A DNA stretch of 64,000 nt from Chryseobacterium nakagawai (lineage in GTDB: Bacteria > Bacteroidota > Bacteroidia > Flavobacteriales > Weeksellaceae). Under the pieces are notes generated by a model, which saw only the letters and a program-made list of their open reading frames with translations, was not told the origin of the DNA and did no database searches. The stretch lies in NCBI RefSeq assembly GCF_900637665.1, contig NZ_LR134386.1:3092501-3156500 (forward strand), given 5' to 3'. The position numbers were made by a program, and so were the translations under genes. This document shows, piece by piece, positions 44,235-52,634 of the stretch. Numbering within the stretch: position 1 is the stretch's first letter; the number at the start of each line of letters is the position of its first letter.

Positions 44235-44880
44235 ATCCACATCCTTCATCAGACAAGTTCACTTGCCCATCCTTAGCTCCCTAAAAATATCCATCCACCA
44301 GCATAAAACTTTGCGTCTAACAAAAAAATGATTTCCCCACGGATTTCACAGATTTCACAGATTCTATCTTTTATTTATCTACTCTAAATAATCTCCAAAT
44401 TCAGAGAGAAATTTTTTACCATCTTCATCAGGCAAGCTCACTTGCCCATCCTTAGCCCCCTAAAAATATCCAACCACTATCATAAAACTTTACGTTAAAA
44501 ACTCACACAAATCAAGCAGATATCGCAGATTCTAATCCCCAATCATCTGCTTAATCACCGAAATTTGCGAGAAATCTCAAAAGCCGCCGAGTCTCTATCC
44601 ACATCCTTCATCAGACAAGTTCACTTGTCCATCCTTAGCTCCCTAAAAATATCCATCCACCAGCATAAAACTTTGCGTCTAACAAAAAAATGATTTCCCC
44701 ACGGATTTCACAGATTTCACAGATTCTATCTTTTATTTATCTACTCTAAATAATCTCCAAGTTCAGAGAGAAATTTTTCACCATCTTCATATGGCAAGTT
44801 CATTTGCCCATCCTTAGCCCCCTAAAAATATAACAGCTACCTCCATAAAACTTTGTGTCTAAAAAACTCTCCCACAGATC
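44221..44880. repeat. 362-bp duplicated array of CAAGTTCACTTG repeats
   Basis: 44221-44423 recurs almost unchanged at 44583-44785 (offset 362). Each unit holds CATCAGACAAGTTCACTTG, CCATCCTTAGCTCCCTAAAA, ATAAAACTTTGCGTCTAAC and CACGGATTTCACAGATTTC. Between and after them are two diverged half-units (from about 44421 and 44784) with GGCAAGCTCACTTGCCC or GGCAAGTTCATTTGCCC. No ORF spans the region. With the next element it fills the 1006-base gap 44055-45060. Confidence 0.88.
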
Positions 44881-44903
44881 ACACAGATTACGCAGATTTT
44901 TTT

Positions 44904-45028
44904 GCCACGAATGCACTAATAAAAAAGATTTCGTTCATTTTAAAGCCTATACAATGATATCTTATAAAGTTTATAAAAAAGGGATCTTTATTTACCATAA
45001 CGAAATATCCTATTCGTGCATTAGTGGC
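44904..45028. repeat. ITR-bounded element (GCCACGAATGCACTAAT)
   Basis: GCCACGAATGCACTAAT at the left and ATTCGTGCATTAGTGGC at the right are inverted repeats matching at 15 of 17 positions, bounding an AT-rich 125-base element. It is related to 14985-15026. It ends 32 bases before the stop end of the SymE-type gene. Confidence 0.75.
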
Positions 45029-45060
45029 CAATAATATTTTTAGTAGATAAAATGTTTTGT

Positions 45061-45291
45061 TTACACCTCTTCATAGTTCATCTCCTTTTCTAAAGTAATC
45101 TGATTTCTCCGAACCGTCACCACCACATGATCTCCTGGTTCAAAACCACACTCCAGCAACCACTTCCCTGCCAACCGGATTTCCGGGAAAAATACCAGCC
45201 TTCTATACGCTCTTTCAAATGATTTATGGGAAACCGTAAGGTTCCGAATGGAGACAATCTTATATTTGCCCCGAATAATTACTTTTCTCAT
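45061..45291 (-). CDS. SymE-type toxin-like protein
   Basis: The 76-residue form (MRKVIIRGKYKIVSIRNLTV…) contains VFFPEIRLAGKWLLECGFEPGDHVVVTVRRNQITLEKE, the AbrB-like core of SymE proteins (type I toxin family, RNA-targeting or nucleoid-binding in E. coli). The start at 45291 is chosen over 45324 because conserved sequence begins there. It is divergent from an XRE regulator (163-base gap) and adjacent to the nuclease-STAND gene, suggesting an accessory or defence island. Whether it is toxic, and whether an antisense RNA exists, is not visible. Confidence 0.75.
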   Translation of the reverse strand: MRKVIIRGKYKIVSIRNLTVSHKSFERAYRRLVFFPEIRLAGKWLLECGFEPGDHVVVTVRRNQITLEKEMNYEEV

Positions 45292-45426
45292 ATCGTTGTT
45301 TTTCAACAAAGCAAGAAATATCATGACAGCTATACCAGTTAAAAATGAATATTTTATGCCGTAGAATGGATATTTTAGAAGATAATTTATTTTAAACAGG
45401 GGCTTTATTTTTACCTTTTAAAGCTT

Positions 45427-45434
45427 TATATTTG
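45427..45434 (+). promoter_or_regulatory. Bacteroidota -7 box TATATTTG for the XRE gene
   Basis: TATATTTG matches TAnnTTTG. Transcription would begin at about 45440, so the ATG at 45440 would be nearly leaderless. This favours the in-frame ATG at 45455 as the start. Confidence 0.55.
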
Positions 45435-45454
45435 TTATTATGACTTACACAGAT

Positions 45455-45856
45455 ATGCAAAATAAAAAAATACATCAGGGTAGAAATATAAAACGTTTCC
45501 GTGAAATGCTGGGCATCAAGCAGGAAGCCTTAGCTTTTGAATTGGGTGACGACTGGAACCAGAAGAAGGTTTCTCTTTTAGAACAAAAAGAAACCGTGGA
45601 ATCTGATATTCTGGCGCAGGTAGCGAAGATTTTAAAAGTGCCGGCGGAAGCGATTGAGAATTTTGATGAAGATTCTGCAATAAATATTATAGCCAACACA
45701 ATCAACAATAATGATAATGCCACGATGACAAATCCGGCAGTCTTTAATTATCAACCAAGCTTTAATCCTATTGATAAAATGGTGGAACTTTATGAGCGTA
45801 TGCTGGAGCAGCAGAAGGAGATGATTGAGAAATTGGAAAAATTGATAAAGAAATAA
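45455..45856 (+). CDS. XRE family helix-turn-helix regulator
   Basis: The 133-residue form starts MQNKKIHQGRNIKRFREMLGIKQEALAFELGDDWNQKKVSLLEQKE, an XRE helix-turn-helix. It continues with a short linker rich in Asn (NIIANTINNNDNATM) and a C-terminal coiled-coil (DKMVELYERMLEQQKEMIEKLEKLIKK) that probably drives oligomerisation. It is placed between the divergent SymE-type gene and the Mrr-nSTAND gene (103 bases downstream, same strand), so it may control either or both. The alternative start is ATG 45440. Confidence 0.85.
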   Translation: MQNKKIHQGRNIKRFREMLGIKQEALAFELGDDWNQKKVSLLEQKETVESDILAQVAKILKVPAEAIENFDEDSAINIIANTINNNDNATMTNPAVFNYQPSFNPIDKMVELYERMLEQQKEMIEKLEKLIKK

Positions 45857-45959
45857 TAAAATACCAGCTCGCAAACAACAACTAATAATCAAATTTACTC
45901 ACAATGGCTTGCCGAGATATTTTATCTAAGGCCAGCTTATTATTAAGCAAAAATCCTTA

Positions 45960-48900
45960 ATGACTGATTTCGATTTCCATAATCTACTTTTCCCTACCGA
46001 ATTTGAAAAACTATGTAGAGATATAGTTGATATTCGGGATAACCCAATTAAATTTACGACATACAGACGGGGAAAAGATGGAGGTATTGATTTTAAATCT
46101 ACCAACACCCAAATAAAAATAATCGGTCAATGTAAATTATACAATCCAGCTAATTATTCTTCATTCTTAGCAAGTTTGAAAAATGAAGTAAAAAAATGTA
46201 AGCGTCAAAATCCCGACCGATATATTCTATGTACTAACATTAAACTAAGCCCAGAACAAGCAACTGAAATTTATGAGCTTTTCAAGGGATACATTAAAGA
46301 GGAAGAAGATATTGTAGATGGCGAGAAATTGAATAAATATCTTAATGACAAAAAATACCAACACCTATTAAAAGTTTATTCAAAATTGCTTGTTCCAAAC
46401 TTACAGTTTGTTGAACTAGCGTTAGAAAAAGTTGTTAATAAAAAGTATATTAATAAAACAAACTCATTTCTCCAACAGATACATAAAGAACATAAATTAT
46501 TTCACAATACTCAAATTTTGAGACATTGTATAGATGTTCTTGAGAAAAATAGGGTTATTATTCTTACTGGAAATCCTGGTGTTGGAAAAACTACCACTGC
46601 CAAAATGATTGTAAATTATTTTATCAATCAAAAAGTAGAGAATGTACTTTTTCTAACTGATAATGATTTCGTTGAAATTGAAGGCCTTTTTCAAGAAAAT
46701 CAAATTATTGTCGTAGATGATTTTTGGGGGCAAAATTTTAGTCCAATACATCGTGATGGGACTTTACTTAGAAATTTTAATAGAATAATAAATGATTTTA
46801 AAGAAAGTGAAAATCGCTATCTTATTCTCACTTCGAGAGAATATATTATTAAAGATGTTTTAAGTCATTCAGAACATGAAACTCAGCACATCTTAAATAC
46901 TGACAGATTTATTGTAAACTTAGATGATTACAGTAATGAAGATAAAGTCCGTATATTCCTTAATCATCTTCTTTATTATGATTTCGAAAAATCTTTTTTT
47001 ACTTATTTAAGATATAGTGATTCTTTAGAAAGTATTATAAGACATCCTAATTATTCACCCAGACATGTTGAATATTTTATTAGAAAATTTTTAGCATCTG
47101 AAGATCAAAATAACTTTAATTTTTATCATTCATTTATAAAATATTTAGAGAGCCCTATTGAATATTGGAATGCTAATTTTAATAAACTAAATGGGACATC
47201 TAAACTCATTCTTTTGATATTACTTATCTCAAGTGATCCAATAGATTTATGCGATTTAGAAAAGACTTTTAATACTATGCAAAGTTCTATCCGTATTAGT
47301 TTAAATGAGAATATAGAACCTTTAACATTTAATAAAGAATTGAAGATTTTAGAGGATTTTTATATTATTTCAGAAAAACAAAATTCTTCTAGTCAAATAC
47401 TTATTCATTTTCAAAGTCCAGGAATAAAAGACTTTTTGCTAGAATATCTTAGAACAGATGGTAAATTATGGATAGAACCATTAATAAAAAATGCTTTATT
47501 TTTCAATCAACTTAATCATATTTTTGACATTCATGATAATGATATAAATGACTATTCCTTAGCTAGTTTATATGGAAAAAAAATAGTATTATCCGGAGAA
47601 TTACAAACACTATTAAAGCTTAAATTAATATCAGAATTTAATATCTTAAATTTTTGCTTTCAGGGTGATAGAGTATTGTATGATGATGAATTTTCTTCTA
47701 TAAATACTGCTGAAGAATCAAAATATTGGAAATTATTTTTATTTAATAAACTTTTTGATATTTCACAAGATGAAAATTTGGATATAAGAAATTTTATTAT
47801 TCAAGCAGTCAAGAAAGATATAGACTCTTATGATGAATCAGATAGGAGAAAAATAGTCAATAAACGAGCTATGTCTGAATTTCCAAGAATAATAAAGCTA
47901 ATTGCACCTTATGTAAATTTTGAAGCAAATTATTTAATTAATGCTTATTTCGATAGCTGTACGTTTACATATGAGTTTGATAGTTTTTATGGATTTAAAG
48001 AAATCTTTCCTTTAGAGTTTGATACTTTTATACAAAAAAATAATACCAAAATAAAAAAAATCATTAAATATTATATAATAGATGATATTGATTACTATCT
48101 TGATTATGATATGGAATCAGAACTTGATACACATCTAGGCTATATGATAGAAGAAGTTTGTAAAAAATATAAAATTAGACTTACAGCTAAATTTAATAGT
48201 GAAATTGAAAGTATGGCTGGTCAAAGAGTTTTTACTTCCAAACCCACTAAAAAAAAAGCAAGCCCAAAAAAAGAAAAACCTAAATTCAAACCTAAACATA
48301 AAAATAAAAAATTTGAATTAATTATTGATGAATATATACCAAATGATTCATATGAAAATTTTGATCCTATTCAACATCTGAAAAAGATTAAGGGTAGTAA
48401 AAAATTAGTTGATGACATCAATAAAGTAATAAATTTACATGGAAATAAATCTATAGATCCATTTAAATATAACAGAGAAATATTTTCATTTTTTATTCAT
48501 TGGATAGAACAGGAATCTATTTCTTTATTATCTTATAATGAATATACAATCCTAGATTCATTTTTTATTTATTACTGCAAAAATAGAGATATTAATCCCG
48601 TTCTTTTTAAAAGTATATTCTCTGAATTAGCCGAAAATAGTTTTGATAGTGACTTCTCAATTACAAAAACTCAAATAGAAAAACTTTTTACTAAGTATAA
48701 TTTTCCCAAAAATAAGATTGATGTATTATATCCAATTATTATAGCGGATAAAAAATGGTACAAATTCTCCATCTATGATTTTCAAATTTATTTTATTAGT
48801 GAGCATTTAAATAATATTGAATCTGAAGAAGAATTCAAAGAAATGGTAAGTGAATACACCTATGAAATACATGATTCGCAGTTATTATGTTATTTAAGTT

Positions 48901-49433
48901 ATAAAAATATTAATCGCTTAAACAAAATTGTCATAATTCCTGAACTCCAAAGATTCATATCTAATATTGACACTACATCATCAAGAGCAATTTTCTCATC
49001 ATTCTTAAATTTTTTCAAAATGGAATTTGAAATAGAATGGAATAAACAAGAAAGAAGATTTAGTGAAAGTTCACTAATAGACGATGAATGGTTTATTGTA
49101 TTAATCATTCAATATTTAGGGATTGATTTTACAACAATTAGCTTGGATGTATATTTTTTTAAAGATTTTTACTCTGAAGAAAATATTAAAAAGTATGGGA
49201 TTAACATAAAAACACATCCTAAATTTTATAAATATATTATAAATAAACTATCTAAAAGAAATGGCTTTGACTTTCTTACCAAAGAAAGTACTATCTATTT
49301 TGATATTAAACTAGATGAGCTAGTTCAGGATGAAGAATTCTATTTAATTCTTCAAGAAGTAGGGATGGAAAATTATATTGTTAACCTTTATGAAAATATC
49401 AAACAATCTATGAATTCTATGATTATAGATTAA
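45960..49433 (+). CDS. Mrr-like nuclease / nSTAND3 NTPase fusion, candidate anti-phage protein
   Basis: The 1157 residues divide into three parts. (1) Residues 1 to about 150 are an Mrr-type PD-(D/E)xK nuclease: FEKLCRDIV helix, GKDGGIDF with Asp44, and IIGQCKLY with Gln57-x-Lys59. (2) About 165-430 is a STAND NTPase: Walker A GNPGVGKTT (204-212), Walker B IIVVDDFWGQ (249-258) with the DDFxG form typical of nSTAND3, and a TSRE sensor (291-294). (3) A long helical C-terminus (about 430-1157) is interrupted by a Lys-rich linker (about 761-785), presumably a sensor. Base composition is clearly more AT-rich than neighbours. The layout resembles Avs-type sensor-nucleases; activation by phage protein is inference. 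Confidence 0.85.
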   Translation: MTDFDFHNLLFPTEFEKLCRDIVDIRDNPIKFTTYRRGKDGGIDFKSTNTQIKIIGQCKLYNPANYSSFLASLKNEVKKCKRQNPDRYILCTNIKLSPEQATEIYELFKGYIKEEEDIVDGEKLNKYLNDKKYQHLLKVYSKLLVPNLQFVELALEKVVNKKYINKTNSFLQQIHKEHKLFHNTQILRHCIDVLEKNRVIILTGNPGVGKTTTAKMIVNYFINQKVENVLFLTDNDFVEIEGLFQENQIIVVDDFWGQNFSPIHRDGTLLRNFNRIINDFKESENRYLILTSREYIIKDVLSHSEHETQHILNTDRFIVNLDDYSNEDKVRIFLNHLLYYDFEKSFFTYLRYSDSLESIIRHPNYSPRHVEYFIRKFLASEDQNNFNFYHSFIKYLESPIEYWNANFNKLNGTSKLILLILLISSDPIDLCDLEKTFNTMQSSIRISLNENIEPLTFNKELKILEDFYIISEKQNSSSQILIHFQSPGIKDFLLEYLRTDGKLWIEPLIKNALFFNQLNHIFDIHDNDINDYSLASLYGKKIVLSGELQTLLKLKLISEFNILNFCFQGDRVLYDDEFSSINTAEESKYWKLFLFNKLFDISQDENLDIRNFIIQAVKKDIDSYDESDRRKIVNKRAMSEFPRIIKLIAPYVNFEANYLINAYFDSCTFTYEFDSFYGFKEIFPLEFDTFIQKNNTKIKKIIKYYIIDDIDYYLDYDMESELDTHLGYMIEEVCKKYKIRLTAKFNSEIESMAGQRVFTSKPTKKKASPKKEKPKFKPKHKNKKFELIIDEYIPNDSYENFDPIQHLKKIKGSKKLVDDINKVINLHGNKSIDPFKYNREIFSFFIHWIEQESISLLSYNEYTILDSFFIYYCKNRDINPVLFKSIFSELAENSFDSDFSITKTQIEKLFTKYNFPKNKIDVLYPIIIADKKWYKFSIYDFQIYFISEHLNNIESEEEFKEMVSEYTYEIHDSQLLCYLSYKNINRLNKIVIIPELQRFISNIDTTSSRAIFSSFLNFFKMEFEIEWNKQERRFSESSLIDDEWFIVLIIQYLGIDFTTISLDVYFFKDFYSEENIKKYGINIKTHPKFYKYIINKLSKRNGFDFLTKESTIYFDIKLDELVQDEEFYLILQEVGMENYIVNLYENIKQSMNSMIID

Positions 49434-49481
49434 TTAGAACTTCATTATGTCTTAAAATATTAAAATTTTCAAAAAAAACTT

Positions 49482-49526
49482 GTGTAGCTAAATAACTACA
49501 CATATATTTGTAGTCAAATAACTACA
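49482..49526 (+). promoter_or_regulatory. Two ArsR-type operators flanking a -7 box
   Basis: GTGTAG-CTAAATAA-CTACAC (49482-49501) and TTGTAG-TCAAATAA-CTACAC (49508-49527, core TGTAG-N8-CTACA) are near-identical palindromes. The -7 box TATATTTG (49503-49510) lies between and partly in the second. A bound ArsR dimer would block the promoter, so autoregulation of the following operon is expected. Confidence 0.75.
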
Positions 49527-49528
49527 CA

Positions 49529-49858
49529 ATGAATTTAAGAAGAGATGTATTCCAGGCGATTGCAGACCCTACCAGAAGATCCATATTGATGCTGGTGGCT
49601 GCTCAATCCATGACTGCAGGAGCCATTGCTTCCAATTTCGATACCGCAAGACCTACTGTTTCCAAGCATCTTCAGATCCTTACAGAATGTGAGTTGCTGA
49701 GATCAGAACAGAACGGTCGTGAAATTACTTACCACCTCAATCCCCATAAAATGAAAGAAATAGCCGATTTTATAGAGCCGTTCCGCAAAATGTGGGATGA
49801 GAAATTCAATAAGCTGGAAAGTGTGATGAAAGCGTATCAGAATTTGAAAAATGAGTAA
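49529..49858 (+). CDS. ArsR/SmtB-type helix-turn-helix repressor
   Basis: The 109-residue winged-helix regulator ([63 protein letters not shown]) has the ArsR fold. It lacks the ELCVCDL metal motif, so it is of the non-metal group usually linked to SRPBCC genes. It starts 19 bases after the -7 box, between two of its probable operators. It heads a same-strand group of SRPBCC, YdeI-like, DoxX and DUF4256 genes, a common flavobacterial set. Confidence 0.88.
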   Translation: MNLRRDVFQAIADPTRRSILMLVAAQSMTAGAIASNFDTARPTVSKHLQILTECELLRSEQNGREITYHLNPHKMKEIADFIEPFRKMWDEKFNKLESVMKAYQNLKNE

Positions 49859-49872
49859 TAATAAGTAAGACA

Positions 49873-50731
49873 GATAGATAATAGACGAAGAGATGAGAGA
49901 CGATGATGTCAAAGTTTAACTTGTGGATTGTATATAGTTAATTTTGCTTCGCAAGTGAATCGTTAATCATCAGGGAAAGGTTACCAACCTTAAACGCTCC
50001 CACTCTAAAAGCCTAATACTTTAATACTCTAAAACACCAAAACCCTCAAACTCAAAATATGGAACTAAAAACAAAAATCCAGGCAGAAGATGGCAAACAG
50101 GAAATCTTCATTATCAGAGAATTTGATCTTCCTGTAGAATTGCTTTTCAAAGCGTATACAGAAGCTGAACTTTTTGAACAATGGATGGGAACGAAAGTCA
50201 CCAAGTTTGAAAACAAACAACATGGAAGTTACCGTTTCGAAACTTCTAATCCTCAGGGAGAAGTAATGTTTAGTGCCAACGGAACCATTCATGACATTGT
50301 TGAAAATGAGAAAATTATAAGAACATTCCAGATGGAAAACACTCCTTTTCCGGTTCAGATCGAGTTTTTAGCATTTGAAAAACTAACGGATACCACCAGC
50401 AAAATCACAATCCAGACGATATACAAATCCGTAGATTTCAGAGATCAACATCTGAAAATGCCTTTTGCACAGGGAATTAATAGGGCACATGATCGTTTGC
50501 AGGAGCTGTTTAGAGACCAATAGATAATAGATAATAGATAATAGACGAAGAGATGAGAGACGATGATGTCTGAATTTAACTTGTGGATGCTAATCGTCAA
50601 TTTCGCTTCGCAATTGAGTCGTGAATGATCAGTGAAAGGATAACAACCTTGAACTTTAAACATGAAACTTTGAACGTTATCACGCTCCCACTCTAATACT
50701 CTAATACTCTAATACTCTCAAACCCAACTCC
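49873..50731. repeat. Duplicated spacer repeat around the SRPBCC gene
   Basis: ATAATAGACGAAGAGATGAGAG and CGATGATGTC…TTTAACTTGTGGAT occur at about 49878 and again at about 50538. Both are followed by TTCGCTTCGCAA-type text, a '…TCAGGGAAAGG' or '…CAGTGAAAGG' block and runs of CTCTAATACTCTAA. The two copies occupy both gaps around the SRPBCC gene (50059-50523). An inverted relative (GAGTTTGAGGGTTCTAGAG) lies at 52432-52485. Confidence 0.75.
50059..50523 (+). CDS. SRPBCC (AHSA1/START-like) domain protein
   Basis: The 154-residue protein has the AHSA1 pattern: IREFDLPVELLFKAYTEAELFEQWMGTKVTKFENKQHGSYRFE, then GTIHDIVENEKIIRTFQME and a C-terminal helix (QGINRAHDRLQELFRDQ). It binds a hydrophobic ligand in a helix-grip cavity. 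It belongs to the ArsR-led group. The specific ligand is unknown. Confidence 0.9.
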   Translation: MELKTKIQAEDGKQEIFIIREFDLPVELLFKAYTEAELFEQWMGTKVTKFENKQHGSYRFETSNPQGEVMFSANGTIHDIVENEKIIRTFQMENTPFPVQIEFLAFEKLTDTTSKITIQTIYKSVDFRDQHLKMPFAQGINRAHDRLQELFRDQ

Positions 50732-51310
50732 ATGAATCCAAAAGTTAATTTTTTCTTCGAAAATGCCACACAGTGGAAAGAAGAATTTGAAGCATTAAGA
50801 ACCATTGCTCTAAGTACCGAATTGGTAGAAGATTTAAAATGGGGCTGCCCGTGTTATACCTATGAAGGAAAAAATATATTCTTAATTCACGGATTTAAAG
50901 AATATTGCGCTCTGCTCTTTTTTAAAGGTGCTTTGATGAAAGATCCCGACCAGATTCTTATTCAGCAGTCTGAAAATGTGCAGGCAGCAAGACAAATCCG
51001 TTTTACAGAAGTACAGCAGATCCATGATCTTAAAAAGGAACTTCGGGCGTATATGTTTGAAGCGGTTGAGATTGAAGAATCCGGAGTGAAGGTTGAAATG
51101 AAGAAAACCAAAGACTTTGAAATGGTTGAAGAGTTTCAAAACAGACTGGATCAGAATGCTGTATTAAAAGATGCTTTTGAAGCCTTAACACCAGGCCGAC
51201 AAAGAGCTTACCTACTCCACTTTTCCTCTGCCAAACAATCCAAGACCAGGGAAGCAAGAATCGAGAAATGCATCCCCCAAATCCTCGAAGGAAAAGGCAT
51301 TAACGACTAA
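50732..51310 (+). CDS. YdeI/DUF1801-type protein
   Basis: The N-terminal DUF1801 part (FEALRTIALSTELVEDLKWGCPCYTYEGKNIFLIHGFKEYCALLFFKGALMKDP) is followed by the YdeI part (LKDAFEALTPGRQRAYLLHFSSAKQSKTREARIEKCIPQILEGKG). Such proteins recur near ArsR-SRPBCC genes in Flavobacteria; the biochemical role is not established. The gene follows the SRPBCC gene on the same strand after a repeat-filled gap. Confidence 0.88.
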   Translation: MNPKVNFFFENATQWKEEFEALRTIALSTELVEDLKWGCPCYTYEGKNIFLIHGFKEYCALLFFKGALMKDPDQILIQQSENVQAARQIRFTEVQQIHDLKKELRAYMFEAVEIEESGVKVEMKKTKDFEMVEEFQNRLDQNAVLKDAFEALTPGRQRAYLLHFSSAKQSKTREARIEKCIPQILEGKGIND

Positions 51311-51327
51311 TCACAAAAACAATTACT

Positions 51328-51726
51328 ATGGAAACATCAAACAAATCAGAAAAAAGAAAAAGAATCATCTATTGGGTATTTACCCTTTGGATGGCCTTAG
51401 GTATGGTCTCAACAGCCATTGTTCAACTTATGAAAAATAAAGATGAGCTTGCCAATTTTACTACCCTTGGTTATCCGGCTTATCTTATGACCATCATCGG
51501 AGTATGGAAAATTTTGGGAGTCATTGCTATTCTCATCCCGAAGCGGTTGCTATTAAAAGAATGGGCTTATGCAGGATTTTTCTTCGTGATGTCCGGAGCT
51601 GTGATCTCACACCTTATTGTGGGAGATATTGCCGGAAGAACTTTCCCTGCTGTATTGCTGTTTGTGCTGGTTATTATTTCATGGTATTTCAGACCTGCCA
51701 ACAGAAAAATTACTATTATTGACTAA
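51328..51726 (+). CDS. DoxX-like family membrane protein
   Basis: Four membrane spans are visible (RIIYWVFTLWMALGMVSTAIVQL, LTIIGVWKILGVIAILI, AGFFFVMSGAVISHLIVG, VLLFVLVIISWYF). The GVWKILGVIAILIP segment is typical of the DoxX-like family. It starts 17 bases after the YdeI-like gene. The quinol oxidase link of archaeal DoxX does not apply; function unknown. Confidence 0.88.
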   Translation: METSNKSEKRKRIIYWVFTLWMALGMVSTAIVQLMKNKDELANFTTLGYPAYLMTIIGVWKILGVIAILIPKRLLLKEWAYAGFFFVMSGAVISHLIVGDIAGRTFPAVLLFVLVIISWYFRPANRKITIID

Positions 51727-51885
51727 TAATTTTTGATAGTAAAATTATTTAAAATTAATTTTATCTCAGATAAAATCATTGCGCCTTAAAAATATTCTCA
51801 GCTTCCAAAACCTCTTGCGCCTTTGCGATTTCCAACAACAGAAACCAACTCATTCAAAATAACAAACAGTAAAACAAAATTTAAC

Positions 51886-52443
51886 ATGAAAAAGAAATCA
51901 TTAACTCCCGAACAAAGCCATGCTCTTTTAAAAGTACTTCAAACCCGTTTTGAAAAAAATATGCCCCGCCACAAAAGCCTGAAATGGGAAAACATCCAGT
52001 CCAAACTGGAAGCCAGCCCTGAAAAACTCTGGTCTTTAAACGAAATGGAAGAAACAGAAGGTGAACCTGACGTAGTGGATTATAACCAGAAAACAGACGA
52101 ATATCTCTTCTTCGACTGCTCCCCGGAAAGCCCAAAACGCAGAAGCCTTTGCTACGATTACCAGGCATGGGAATCAAGAAAAGCCAACAAACCGGAAAGT
52201 AATGTTATTGATAAAGCCTCAGAAATGGGTATTGACATTTTAACCGAAGAACAATATCGTCATCTTCAGGAACTTGGAAAGTTTGATCAGAAAACATCCA
52301 GCTGGATACAAACACCTGCTTCAATTCGGGAACTTGGAGGCGCTGTTTTCTGCGACAGACGCTACAATACGGTTTTCTATTACCATAACGGTGCAGATTC
52401 TTATTATGCAGCGAGAGGGTTTAGGGGGAGTTTGAGAGTTTGA
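51886..52443 (+). CDS. DUF4256 domain protein
   Basis: The 185-residue form begins MKKKSLTPEQSHALLKVLQTRFEKNMPRHKSLKWENIQSKLEASPEKLWSLNEMEETEGEPDVV and ends with the conserved LGGAVFCDRRYNTVFYYHNGADSYYAARGFRGSLRV; this is the DUF4256 pattern. The start at 51886 is preferred to 51823, whose extra residues precede the domain. Last gene of the ArsR-led group. Function unknown. Confidence 0.85.
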   Translation: MKKKSLTPEQSHALLKVLQTRFEKNMPRHKSLKWENIQSKLEASPEKLWSLNEMEETEGEPDVVDYNQKTDEYLFFDCSPESPKRRSLCYDYQAWESRKANKPESNVIDKASEMGIDILTEEQYRHLQELGKFDQKTSSWIQTPASIRELGGAVFCDRRYNTVFYYHNGADSYYAARGFRGSLRV

Positions 52444-52590
52444 GGGTTCTAGAGTTTGAGAGTGTTAGAGTGGAAATGAAAAATCAAAGATTTTTCAAAA
52501 CTTATGCGCACTTCTTTATACACAAAGCTTGTCTCTTAAAATAACTTAAGTGTCTAAAAACTTTTGTGACTTTTGTGGTTAAACAATACT
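52444..52590. repeat. Intergenic repeat ends between convergent genes
   Basis: GAGTTTGAGGGTTCTAGAG… (from about 52433) is inverted relative to the CTCTAATACTCTAA text at 50000-50720. CTTAAGTGTCTAAAAACTTT and CTTTTGTGACTTTTGTGG at about 52548-52580 match the right end of the block at 5499-6086. Nothing else is seen before the next gene end. Confidence 0.55.
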
Positions 52591-52634
52591 TTTGAACCAT
52601 TAAGATAGTACTCAATGGTTCAAAAAAGTGTTCA

